A stretch of 64,000 bases of DNA, taken from DAOTWC01 sp048499435 (GTDB lineage: Bacteria > Chloroflexota > Anaerolineae > Aggregatilineales > Phototrophicaceae). The position numbers were made by a program, and so were the translations under genes. The notes under the pieces were generated by a model. That model searched no databases, was not told the DNA's origin, and saw only the letters and a list, made by a program, of their open reading frames with translations. Location of the stretch: assembly GCA_048499435.1 (NCBI GenBank), contig JASNZW010000010.1:1-64000 (forward strand). The letters run 5' to 3'. Within the stretch, counting starts at the first letter, position 1; each line of letters begins with the position of its first letter. Below are positions 51,002-58,641 of the stretch, piece by piece.

Positions 51002-51721
51002 ATGGCCACAACTGCCAGGCAGCCTGTAAGCAGCAGCGCGCCGCTTGCCTTTAACACCGTTGACATCACCTTTGCCGGCGACCACGTCATGCTGTCCGGC
51101 CAGCTTGACTACCCGGCCGCGCCCCCGCCGCAGGATGGGTACCCGCTGGTGTTCGTGCTGCACCACGCCGGCCCCGAAAGCCGCGAACGCTACTGGCACT
51201 ATGCCCGGCTGGCGCTGGCCGGCGGCTGTGCCGTTTTCCGCTGGGACAAGCGCGGGACCGGGCGCAGCGGCGCCGGCGGGTACGGCTCGACCTCACAGGA
51301 CGCTGTAGACGCCTACGAGACCGCGCTGGGGCAGCCGCGTATCAACCGCCACCGCGCCGTTATCCTGGCGCAGTGCGCCGGGACGGGCCTGCTGGGGGCG
51401 GCTTACGGCCTGTTCGCCCGCGTGCAGCGGCCTTACGGCGCGGCGCTGGTGTCGAACATGCTGGATGAAACGGCGATCCTGGCGCTGGAAGCGCCGGTGT
51501 GCATCGTCATGGCCGAGCACGACTGGAACACGTGGGAACGGTTTGGCCGCGCCGCCAGCGAGGCACACAACCGCGCCTACCGGCACGGGGCCGAATACCA
51601 CGTCGTACCCGGCGTGGACCGCCGCCTGCTGCTGGGCAAAGGCGACCTGCAGACGTTTCACCCGCTGGCCGAACAGGCGCTTCAGCGCTGGCTGCAAAAA
51701 CTGTGTTCCGTTTCACGGTAG
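51002..51721 (+). CDS. alpha/beta hydrolase with cysteine at the nucleophile position
   Basis: 239 residues. The fold is recognisable from YPLVFVLHHAGPESRERYWH (oxyanion region), VFRWDKRGTGRSG (after strand 4) and the elbow ILAQCAGTGLLG, where G-x-S-x-G has become A-Q-C-A-G. The expected acidic residue lies in VMAEHDWNTW and a late His in TFHPLAEQAL. Cys nucleophiles occur in dienelactone hydrolase-type enzymes, so the protein may be active with a narrower substrate range. AGGGAG 9 nt before the ATG. It overlaps the SDR gene by 19 bp. Confidence 0.72.
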   Translation: MATTARQPVSSSAPLAFNTVDITFAGDHVMLSGQLDYPAAPPPQDGYPLVFVLHHAGPESRERYWHYARLALAGGCAVFRWDKRGTGRSGAGGYGSTSQDAVDAYETALGQPRINRHRAVILAQCAGTGLLGAAYGLFARVQRPYGAALVSNMLDETAILALEAPVCIVMAEHDWNTWERFGRAASEAHNRAYRHGAEYHVVPGVDRRLLLGKGDLQTFHPLAEQALQRWLQKLCSVSR

Positions 51722-52446
51722 ACCTCAGCGGGCGGACGGCGCTGGTCACGGGCGCGGGCGCGGATATGGGCCGCGCGGCGGCGCTGGCGCTGGCGCGGGC
51801 GGGCGCGGCGGTCGTCACCAACGACCTCAACCCAGACCGCGCCGAACGCACCGCGCAGGAAATCATCAGCGCGGGCGGGCGGGCGCTGGGCTGGCAGGCC
51901 GATGTCTCGAACCGCTTCCAGGTCGGCTCGATGATCGAGGCGGCACGCGACGCCTTTGGCCGGGTGGATATTCTGATCAACGCGGCGGGCGTGTTCAGCC
52001 CGGTGGCGCTGGCCAAACTGGACGAGTGGGACTGGCGGCGTATTGTGGATGTCAACCTGACGGGCGCGTTTTTCTGCACGCAGCTTGTCGGGCGCGTCAT
52101 GGCCGATGACGGCGGCGGCGTGATCGTCAACATCGCCTCGACCGCCGGCCACCCGCTGCCGCTGCCTAGCGGCGTGGGCTATGTCGCCACCAAAGCGGGG
52201 ATGATCGGCCTGACGCGCCAGGCGGCGCAGGAACTGGCCGCCGCCGGCATCCGGGTTAACGCGCTGTGCCCCGGCAGCGTCGCCGAAACAGACGAACAGG
52301 CTGCCGGGCCGCCGCCGACCAATGCGCTGGGCCGCTGGGGCACGCCGGATGAAGTGGCGGACGCGCTGCTGTTTTTGTGCTCCGACGCCGCCCGTTTTAT
52401 CACCGGCCAGGCCATCCACGTGGACGGCGGCGCGAGCATGGTGTGA
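51703..52446 (+). CDS. SDR-family oxidoreductase
   Basis: 247 residues, classical short-chain dehydrogenase. The cofactor motif is ALVTGAGADMGRAAALALAR (TGxxxGxG with Met before the last Gly), then INAAG, the active-site Ser in NIASTAGHP, and YVATK (Tyr and Lys). The N-terminal acidic residue in VVTNDLNPDRAE suggests preference for NAD over NADP. C-terminal GQAIHVDGGASMV is typical. Start GTG 51703 lies inside the preceding gene, and the stop TGA shares its A with the next ATG (52444-52448), so three genes are translationally linked. Substrate unknown. Confidence 0.88.
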   Translation: MFRFTVDLSGRTALVTGAGADMGRAAALALARAGAAVVTNDLNPDRAERTAQEIISAGGRALGWQADVSNRFQVGSMIEAARDAFGRVDILINAAGVFSPVALAKLDEWDWRRIVDVNLTGAFFCTQLVGRVMADDGGGVIVNIASTAGHPLPLPSGVGYVATKAGMIGLTRQAAQELAAAGIRVNALCPGSVAETDEQAAGPPPTNALGRWGTPDEVADALLFLCSDAARFITGQAIHVDGGASMV

Positions 52447-54002
52447 TGCGCGCGCTGCTCAGTGGGGGCCTGCTGCTGGCGCTGGCGCTGCTGGCCGCCC
52501 CGGCGCGCGGCCAGGACGAGTGCGGCGCCGCTGAATCGCTCGTCTACCCGGTGGACACGGCTGTTTTCCGGCTGGCGCAGGATTTCGCCGCGCCCAACCC
52601 GCGCCACCAGGGGCGCTACCATACCGGCGAGGATTGGGTCCCGCCGCGCGACGAAAACTACGGCGTCGGCCTGCCGGTGCGCGCCGCCGCCAGCGGGCGC
52701 GTCACCTACAGCGCGCCCACCGGCTGGGGCCGCGACGGCGGCGTGGTTATCATCCAGCACACCTTCCCCGACGGCAGCGTCGTCTATACTCAATACGGCC
52801 ACATGCTGGAGAGCGACACCTACCGCTTCCCCGCCGCCCATACCTGCGTGCGCCAGGGCGACGTGATCGGCGCGGTGGGCGACGCGCGCCCCGCGCCGCA
52901 CCTGCACTTTGAGGTGCGCGCCAGCGGCCCGGACACGCCCGGCCCCGGCTACACCTGGGAAAACCCGCTGGCGGCGGGCTTTCGCCAGCCAGCCCGGCTG
53001 ATCCGCAACTGGCAGGCGTGGGCGCAGCCGTATGCGCTGTGGCGTGTCGAGCTGGCGAACGGCCTCGACCTGCCCCCGGCGGAGCTGGACGATCACAGCC
53101 TGGTGTACGCCAGCGGCGGGCGCGTGGTGCGCGTCACGCCGGACGGGCGCGCGCTGTGGCGCTTCAGCCCGGAGCGCCCGCTGGCGGCGGTGCTGGCGCG
53201 GGGCGGCCTGCCGCTGCTGGCCTACGCCGACGGCGGGGCGCAGCAGCTTAACCTGGACGGTTCGCTGGCGGAACGCTGGGACACCGGCGTGCCGCTGGCC
53301 GGGCCGCCGCTGGTGAACAGCGCCAGCCTGACCGTGTTCCCCACCGCGGACGGCGGGCTGGCCGCCTTCGGCCCTGACCTGCGCGCGCCGCTGTGGCAGG
53401 CCGCCGCCGACAACCTCACGCCGCCGCTGCGGGCGGGCGCTGGCAGCCGCCTGCTGGCGCTGATCGCCGCGGACGGCGCCATGCTGACGCTGGACCACGC
53501 CGGGGCCGCGCTCGATTTCGCGCGTCTGCGCGAGCCGGGCAGCCTGGCCGCCGCGCCGGATGGCGCGCTGCTGGTCTACACGGTGGGCGGGCTGTGGACG
53601 CTGGACACCAGCGGGCGCTGGACGCCGCACCCGGTCAGCGCGCCGCCGGGCGGCGCGCGCAGCGCGGCGCTGGCCGCCGGGACGAACCTGTTTCTGTTCG
53701 ATGGGGCGGCCCTGCGCGCCTACGGTCGGGACGCGGCAGCCCAGTGGCAGACGGCGCTGCCGGGCGTCAGCGGTGCGGCGGCCCTGGCGGACTACGGCGG
53801 GCTGCTGCTGATCACGACCGGCGGCGGCGATATCGCAGCGGTGCGCGCCGCTGACGGCAGCGTGTGCGGGCAGACGCGCATCTACGGCGGCGGGGGCGCG
53901 CCGCTGTGGGCCAGCCTGGGCGCAGACGGCGTGCTGCGCCTGGCCGCCGACGACCACCTGCTGGCGCTGGACTGGGCGCGCTTCACCGCCGCCTGCGCCT
54001 GA
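52446..54002 (+). CDS. secreted M23-type peptidase fused to a PQQ-like beta-propeller
   Basis: 518 residues. Signal (LLLALALLAAPARGQ), then an M23/LytM domain (~25-190) with zinc ligands in GRYHTGEDWV (His, Asp) and the HxH of APHLHFEV, and a strand GHMLESDTYRFP. Residues ~200-518 form PQQ/WD-like propeller repeats (GGRVVRVTPDGRALWRFSPE, DGGLAAFGPDLRAPLWQA, ADGAMLTLDHAGAALDF). Peptidoglycan endopeptidase activity is expected; the propeller may recognise a surface partner. Overlaps the SDR stop by one base. Confidence 0.83.
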   Translation: MRALLSGGLLLALALLAAPARGQDECGAAESLVYPVDTAVFRLAQDFAAPNPRHQGRYHTGEDWVPPRDENYGVGLPVRAAASGRVTYSAPTGWGRDGGVVIIQHTFPDGSVVYTQYGHMLESDTYRFPAAHTCVRQGDVIGAVGDARPAPHLHFEVRASGPDTPGPGYTWENPLAAGFRQPARLIRNWQAWAQPYALWRVELANGLDLPPAELDDHSLVYASGGRVVRVTPDGRALWRFSPERPLAAVLARGGLPLLAYADGGAQQLNLDGSLAERWDTGVPLAGPPLVNSASLTVFPTADGGLAAFGPDLRAPLWQAAADNLTPPLRAGAGSRLLALIAADGAMLTLDHAGAALDFARLREPGSLAAAPDGALLVYTVGGLWTLDTSGRWTPHPVSAPPGGARSAALAAGTNLFLFDGAALRAYGRDAAAQWQTALPGVSGAAALADYGGLLLITTGGGDIAAVRAADGSVCGQTRIYGGGGAPLWASLGADGVLRLAADDHLLALDWARFTAACA

Positions 54003-54179
54003 CGAACGGCGCGCCGAGGCGCTCAGTCTGTATTGCGTCCCGGCCTGATTCTCTGTAAAGTATCCCTGCTGCTTTGATCCCTCCAGACATCTCTGCCCGG
54101 CGCACGTGCGCGAACAGCAACGCGCATGTTCCGGCTGACGGCTGAAAGCTGTTACGCCCAACAACAAGGTGATCGTGCT

Positions 54180-56414
54180 ATGTCCTCAACAACCAGCAAA
54201 AAGACTATCGGCGTGCTGACCAGCGGCGGCGACGCGCCCGGCATGAACGCGGCGGTGCGCGCGGTGGTGCGCACGGCGATCAGCCGCGGCGTGGACGTGT
54301 ACGCCATTTACGAAGGTTATCAGGGGATGGTGGACGGCGGCGAGCGCATCCGCAAGATGAGCTGGAATTCCGTCGGCGGCATTTTGCAGCAGGGCGGGAC
54401 GACCATCGGCACAGCGCGCTGCGCTGAGTTCCGCACGCGCGAGGGGCGGCGCAAGGCGGCCCGCAACCTGCTCCAGCTTGGCATCGACAGCCTGGTGGTG
54501 ATCGGCGGCGACGGCAGCCTGACAGGGGCGGACATCTTCCGCCGCGAGTGGCCGGAGCTGCTGCGAGAGCTGGTGGAGCAGCGCGCGGTCAGCCCCGGCG
54601 TGACCCAGCGCCACCCGTACCTGACGCTGGTCGGGCTGGTCGGCTCGATTGACAACGACATGTTCGGCACTGACATGACGATCGGCGCGGACACGGCGCT
54701 GCACCGCATCACCGAGGCGATAGACGCGATCGCCAGCACCGCCGCCAGCCACCAGCGCGCGTTTGTGGTCGAGGTCATGGGCCGCCACTGCGGCTATCTG
54801 GCGCTGATGGCGTCGCTGGCGGGCAGCGCCAACTGGGTGTTTATTCCCGAAAGCCCGCCCGAAGCCGACGACTGGGAAAGCGAAATGTGCGCCACGCTGC
54901 GCGCCGGGCGGCAGATGGGCCGCCGTCACAGCATGGTGATCGTGGCTGAGGGCGCGCAGGACAAGCACGGCCAGCCGATCACCAGCGCCTACGTCAGGCA
55001 GGTGATCGAAGAGCGCCTGGGCGAGGACACGCGCATCACTGTGCTGGGCCACATGCAGCGCGGCGGCGCGCCCAGCGCCTTCGACCGCAACCTGGGCACG
55101 CTCGTCGGCAGCGCCGCCGTTGATGAGATTCTGTCCGCGCCGCCCAACGCGGAATCGAAGCTCATCGGCATCCGCGAGAACAGCGTGATTCACTCGCCGC
55201 TGGCGCCGGCGGTGGAAGAGACGCAGCGCATGGCTGAGGTGATCGCCGCGCGCGATTACGAGCAGGCGATGGCCCTGCGCGGCGGCAGCTTTCAGGAATC
55301 GTACAGCATCCTCAAGACGCTGCTGCGCGCCGCGCCGCACGCAAAGGGCGCGGGCCAGCCGTCGCTGCGCGTGGGCCTCATCCACTGCGGCGGCCCGGCC
55401 GCCGGCATGAACACCGCCGTCCGCGCCGCCGTCCGCCTGGGGCTGGACCAGGGGCTGACGATGCTGGCGATTCACAACGGCTTCGAGGGCCTGCTGGACG
55501 GCGAAATCAGCGAAATGGACTGGATGAGCGTCAGCAGTTGGGCGTCGCACGGCGGCGCTGAACTGGGCACGAGCCGCCTGACACTGGAGGAAAACAGCTT
55601 TCTGGAGGTCGCGCGCCAGCTTGAAGCCCACAACATCCAGGCGCTGCTGATGATCGGCGGCTGGGTTGGCTACGAGTCCGCTTATACGATGCACATGCAG
55701 CGGCAGGCCTTCCGCGAGTTCAACATCCCGATCGTGTGCCTGCCAGCTTCGATCAACAACAACCTGCCCGGCTCGGAATACAGCATCGGCTGCGACACGG
55801 CGCTGAACAACATTGTCGAGAACGTGGACAAGATCAAGCAGTCGGCGGTGGCGTCGCGCCGCTGCTTTGTGGTGGAGGTCATGGGCCGCTACTGCGGCTA
55901 CCTGGCGCTGACGAGCGCCCTGGCGACCGGCGCGGAGCGCGTCTACCTGCACGAGGAAGGCATCTCGCTGGCGGACTTGCAGCGGGACCTGGCCAACCTG
56001 GTCGAAGGCTTCAACCAGGGCAAGCGCCTGGGCCTGATTATCCGCAACGAACGGGCCGACTCGTTTTACAGCACCGAGTTCATCAGCGCGTTGTTTGAAA
56101 AAGAGGGCGGCGACCTGTTCGACGTGCGCCAGACGATCCTGGGCCATGTGCAGCAGGGCGGCGACCCGACGCCATTTGACCGCATCCAGGCGACGCGGAT
56201 GGCGGCCCGCTGCATTGATTTCCTCAGGGAACACGCCCACGACGACCCGCCGCCGGTGTCGTGCATCGGGCTGTTGCAGGGCCGGGTGCGCTTCACCGGG
56301 CTGGAGGATTTCCCCACGCTGGTGGACGAGAAACTACAGCGCCCGCGCCAGCAGTGGTGGCTGCGCCTGCGCCCCATTATGGACGCGATGGCGATCCCGC
56401 AAGGTGCGCGCTGA
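54180..56414 (+). CDS. eukaryotic-type tandem 6-phosphofructokinase
   Basis: 744 residues: two PfkA-like halves in one chain (~7-375 and ~398-740), the architecture of eukaryotic PFK-1. N-half: GVLTSGGDAPGMNAAVRAVV, VVIGGDGSLTGADIF (Gly of GGDGS suits ATP rather than PPi), GSIDNDMFGTDMTIGADTAL with the catalytic D158, and VEVMGRHCGYLAL. C-half: LIHCGGPAAGMNTAVRAAVR and PASINNNLPGSEYSIGCDTA, where the catalytic Asp is Asn526, so this half is probably regulatory. It phosphorylates fructose 6-phosphate in glycolysis. AAGGTGAT lies before the ATG. It precedes the sugar ABC importer but is separated by a hairpin. Confidence 0.9.
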   Translation: MSSTTSKKTIGVLTSGGDAPGMNAAVRAVVRTAISRGVDVYAIYEGYQGMVDGGERIRKMSWNSVGGILQQGGTTIGTARCAEFRTREGRRKAARNLLQLGIDSLVVIGGDGSLTGADIFRREWPELLRELVEQRAVSPGVTQRHPYLTLVGLVGSIDNDMFGTDMTIGADTALHRITEAIDAIASTAASHQRAFVVEVMGRHCGYLALMASLAGSANWVFIPESPPEADDWESEMCATLRAGRQMGRRHSMVIVAEGAQDKHGQPITSAYVRQVIEERLGEDTRITVLGHMQRGGAPSAFDRNLGTLVGSAAVDEILSAPPNAESKLIGIRENSVIHSPLAPAVEETQRMAEVIAARDYEQAMALRGGSFQESYSILKTLLRAAPHAKGAGQPSLRVGLIHCGGPAAGMNTAVRAAVRLGLDQGLTMLAIHNGFEGLLDGEISEMDWMSVSSWASHGGAELGTSRLTLEENSFLEVARQLEAHNIQALLMIGGWVGYESAYTMHMQRQAFREFNIPIVCLPASINNNLPGSEYSIGCDTALNNIVENVDKIKQSAVASRRCFVVEVMGRYCGYLALTSALATGAERVYLHEEGISLADLQRDLANLVEGFNQGKRLGLIIRNERADSFYSTEFISALFEKEGGDLFDVRQTILGHVQQGGDPTPFDRIQATRMAARCIDFLREHAHDDPPPVSCIGLLQGRVRFTGLEDFPTLVDEKLQRPRQQWWLRLRPIMDAMAIPQGAR

Positions 56415-56434
56415 CCGGCGCGGACGGGCGCGGC

Positions 56435-56460
56435 GGGCAGCCGGGGCGCGGCTGCCCTGT
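56435..56460 (+). terminator. hairpin after the phosphofructokinase gene
   Basis: GGGCAGCC (56435-56442) / GGCTGCCC (56450-56457), 7-nt loop, followed by TGTCAACTATTATT. Likely terminator before the ABC operon. Confidence 0.6.
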
Positions 56461-56493
56461 CAACTATTATTCATCAGACAAATTGATGATGTT

Positions 56494-56530
56494 TTACACT
56501 GTCCGGCCTTGGCAACTTGCGGTAGTGTAA
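56494..56530 (+). promoter_or_regulatory. inverted repeat in the ABC-operon promoter region
   Basis: TTACACT (56494-56500) and AGTGTAA (56524-56530) form a perfect 7-bp inverted repeat with 23 nt between, 60 nt before the binding-protein ATG. It may be an operator pair for a sugar-responsive regulator. No clear -35/-10 pair could be fixed here. Confidence 0.35.
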
Positions 56531-56589
56531 TCGTTTGAGGCGCGCAGAGCGCCTGGCTAGTCAAATAATGATTGGAGAGGCAGGCAAAG

Positions 56590-58548
56590 ATGAAAAGGTT
56601 TTCAGTTCTGTTCCTGGCAGCCATGCTGCTCTCACTGGCGCTGGTGCCGGCTGCGGCCCAGGACGTCCCGGCGGGCCTGGAAGACGGCACGCTGACTATC
56701 GCCTGGATTCCGAAGGCGCTTAACAACCCCGTGTTCGAGCTGGGCCGCGACGGCTGCTTCGCTGCCGCGCAGCGGCTGACCGAGCAGGGGCCGTACACCG
56801 TCGAATGTCTGTATATCGGCTCGGTGTCGTCGGATATGGCGGAGCAGGCGCGCGTGATCGCTGACGCGGTGGCACAGGGCGTGGACGCGATCGGCGTGTC
56901 GTGCAACAGCGACGCCGGCTGTGTCGAGCCGATCAACAGCGCGGTTGCCGCCGGCGTCCCGGTCATGACCTGGGACTCGGACTCGCCTGAATCGGACCGC
57001 TTCACCTACCTGGGCGTCAGCAACTACCTGGGCGGCAAGGCCGCCGCTGACCTGCTCATCCGCCAGATGGGCCAGAGCGGGCGGGTGGCGCTGCTGACCG
57101 GCGTGCCCGGCGCGCCCAACCTGGAACAGCGTATCCAGGGCTTCAAGGACGTGGTGGCCAACTTCCCCGGCATTGAAATCGTGACGACGGTCGCCGGCAA
57201 CGACGACATCAACCTGAGCGTGCAGGTGGTCGAAGAGACCATGCAGGCGTACCCGGACCTCAACGGCTGGTTCTTCGTTGGCCTGTGGCCGATCTTCGCC
57301 GGCCAGGGCGCGATGCCGCTGTTCGAGCAGGCGACCGCCGACAACGGCATGATCAACGTCGCCTTCGACACGCTGCCGGTCGAGCTGGAGTGGCTCCAGC
57401 AGGGGCTGCTGCACGGCTTAGTCGGCCAGAAGTACTGGGGCTGGGGCTATGACACGGTCAACATGATTTACGACCACATCGTCAACGGCGCGCAGTTCGA
57501 TGACTTCACCAACAGCGGCATGGACATCGTGACGGTCAACAACGTGGACGCGATGGCGAGCGCGTGGGCCAACAGCGACTTCACGCAGCCGCTGCCGCCG
57601 GCCTGGCCGCCGGAAGATGGCAAATTCACGATCGCCTGGATCCCGAAGGCGCTCAACAACCCCGTGTTCGAGCTGGGCAAGACCGGCTGCGAAGTGGCCG
57701 CCGGCGAGCTGACCGCGCAGGGGCCGTTTGAGGTCGAGTGTCTGTACCTCGGCTCGGTGTCGTCGGATATGGCGGAGCAGGCGCGCGTGATCGCTGACGC
57801 GGTGGCGCAGGGCGTGGACGCGATCGGCGTGTCGTGCAACAGCGACGCCGGCTGTGTTGAACCGATCAACGCCGCGATCGCCGCCGGCGTCCCGGTCATG
57901 ACCTGGGACTCGGACGCGCCTGACTCGCAGCGTGTGACCTACCTGGGCGTCAGCAACTACGAGGGCGGCAAGGCCGCCGGCGAGCTGCTGGTGCGGGCGA
58001 TGGGCGAAGAAGGCCAGGTGGCGCTGCTGACCGGCGTGCCCGGCGCGCCCAACCTGGAAGAGCGCATCCGCGGTTTCAAGGACTATGTGGCCGCCTACCC
58101 CGGCATCGAGATTGTGACGACGGTCGCCTGCAACGACGACATCAACCTGGGCGTGCAGGTGGTCGAAGAGACCATGCAGGCGTACCCGGACCTGGACGGC
58201 TGGTTCTTCGTTGGCCTGTGGCCGATCTTCGCTGGCCAGGGCGCGATGCCGCTGTTCGAGCAGGCTGTGCGTGAGAACGACCTGAAAGCGGTCGCTTTCG
58301 ACACGCTGCCGGTCCAGCTTGAGTGGCTGCAGGACGGGCTGCTGCACGGCTTAGTCGGCCAGAAATACTGGGGCTGGGGCTATGACACGGTCTACATGAT
58401 GTACGACCACGTGCTGTACGGCACGCCGTTCGAGGACTTCACCAACAGCGGCATGGACATCGTGACGATCAACAATGTCGAGGCGATGGCCCTGGCGTGG
58501 GAGACGCAGGACTTCACCCAACCGCTGCCGCCGGCCTTCCCCGAATAG
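56590..58548 (+). CDS. sugar ABC transporter substrate-binding protein, tandemly duplicated in one chain
   Basis: 652 residues: signal peptide (FSVLFLAAMLLSLALVPAAA) then two complete periplasmic-binding (Peripla_BP_4, ribose/galactose-type) domains, ~35-345 and ~346-652. Each contains TIAWIPKALNNPVFELG, VDAIGVSCNSDAGCVEPIN, VPVMTWDSD, VALLTGVPGAPNLE, GWFFVGLWPIFAGQGAMPLF and VGQKYWGWGYD. The usual length is one domain (~330). Cys pairs are kept in both halves. It binds a sugar or related ligand outside the membrane for the importer encoded next. GGAGAGG 10 nt before the ATG supports the start. Confidence 0.93.
   Translation: MKRFSVLFLAAMLLSLALVPAAAQDVPAGLEDGTLTIAWIPKALNNPVFELGRDGCFAAAQRLTEQGPYTVECLYIGSVSSDMAEQARVIADAVAQGVDAIGVSCNSDAGCVEPINSAVAAGVPVMTWDSDSPESDRFTYLGVSNYLGGKAAADLLIRQMGQSGRVALLTGVPGAPNLEQRIQGFKDVVANFPGIEIVTTVAGNDDINLSVQVVEETMQAYPDLNGWFFVGLWPIFAGQGAMPLFEQATADNGMINVAFDTLPVELEWLQQGLLHGLVGQKYWGWGYDTVNMIYDHIVNGAQFDDFTNSGMDIVTVNNVDAMASAWANSDFTQPLPPAWPPEDGKFTIAWIPKALNNPVFELGKTGCEVAAGELTAQGPFEVECLYLGSVSSDMAEQARVIADAVAQGVDAIGVSCNSDAGCVEPINAAIAAGVPVMTWDSDAPDSQRVTYLGVSNYEGGKAAGELLVRAMGEEGQVALLTGVPGAPNLEERIRGFKDYVAAYPGIEIVTTVACNDDINLGVQVVEETMQAYPDLDGWFFVGLWPIFAGQGAMPLFEQAVRENDLKAVAFDTLPVQLEWLQDGLLHGLVGQKYWGWGYDTVYMMYDHVLYGTPFEDFTNSGMDIVTINNVEAMALAWETQDFTQPLPPAFPE
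56698..58530 (+). repeat. 933-bp in-frame tandem duplication
   Basis: Position 56698 aligns with 57631, 56821 with 57754 and 57421 with 58354, each exactly 933 bp (311 codons) apart, so no indel has accumulated across the unit. Over 56821-56937 versus 57754-57870 (117 nt) there are three differences, all synonymous (Ala, Val, Glu). This indicates a recent duplication or continuing gene conversion under purifying selection. Confidence 0.9.
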
Positions 58549-58584
58549 CATCCGGCTGATCTGCTTCTGTATCTGACGTTGACG

Positions 58585-58616
58585 CTGCGCTGGTGGGCAA
58601 ACACCCACCAGCGCAG
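58585..58616 (+). terminator. intra-operon stem-loop after the binding-protein gene
   Basis: Perfect 13-bp stem CTGCGCTGGTGGG (58585-58597) / CCCACCAGCGCAG (58604-58616), 6-nt loop, with no U-tract. Located between the binding protein and ATPase genes, as in other sugar importers where such hairpins protect the upstream message or partially terminate, keeping binding protein in excess. Confidence 0.7.
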
Positions 58617-58641
58617 ATCATATCTGTTACCGAGGTGACGA

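Noticed and set aside
54186..56240. Minus-strand frame of 684 codons opposite phosphofructokinase
   Set aside because: The plus strand has complete PFK motifs; the antisense product is His/Arg/Ala-rich without motifs.
54180..56414. Pyrophosphate-dependent phosphofructokinase
   Set aside because: GGDGS and GSIDND have Gly at the positions that favour ATP; PPi enzymes usually have Asp and Lys there.
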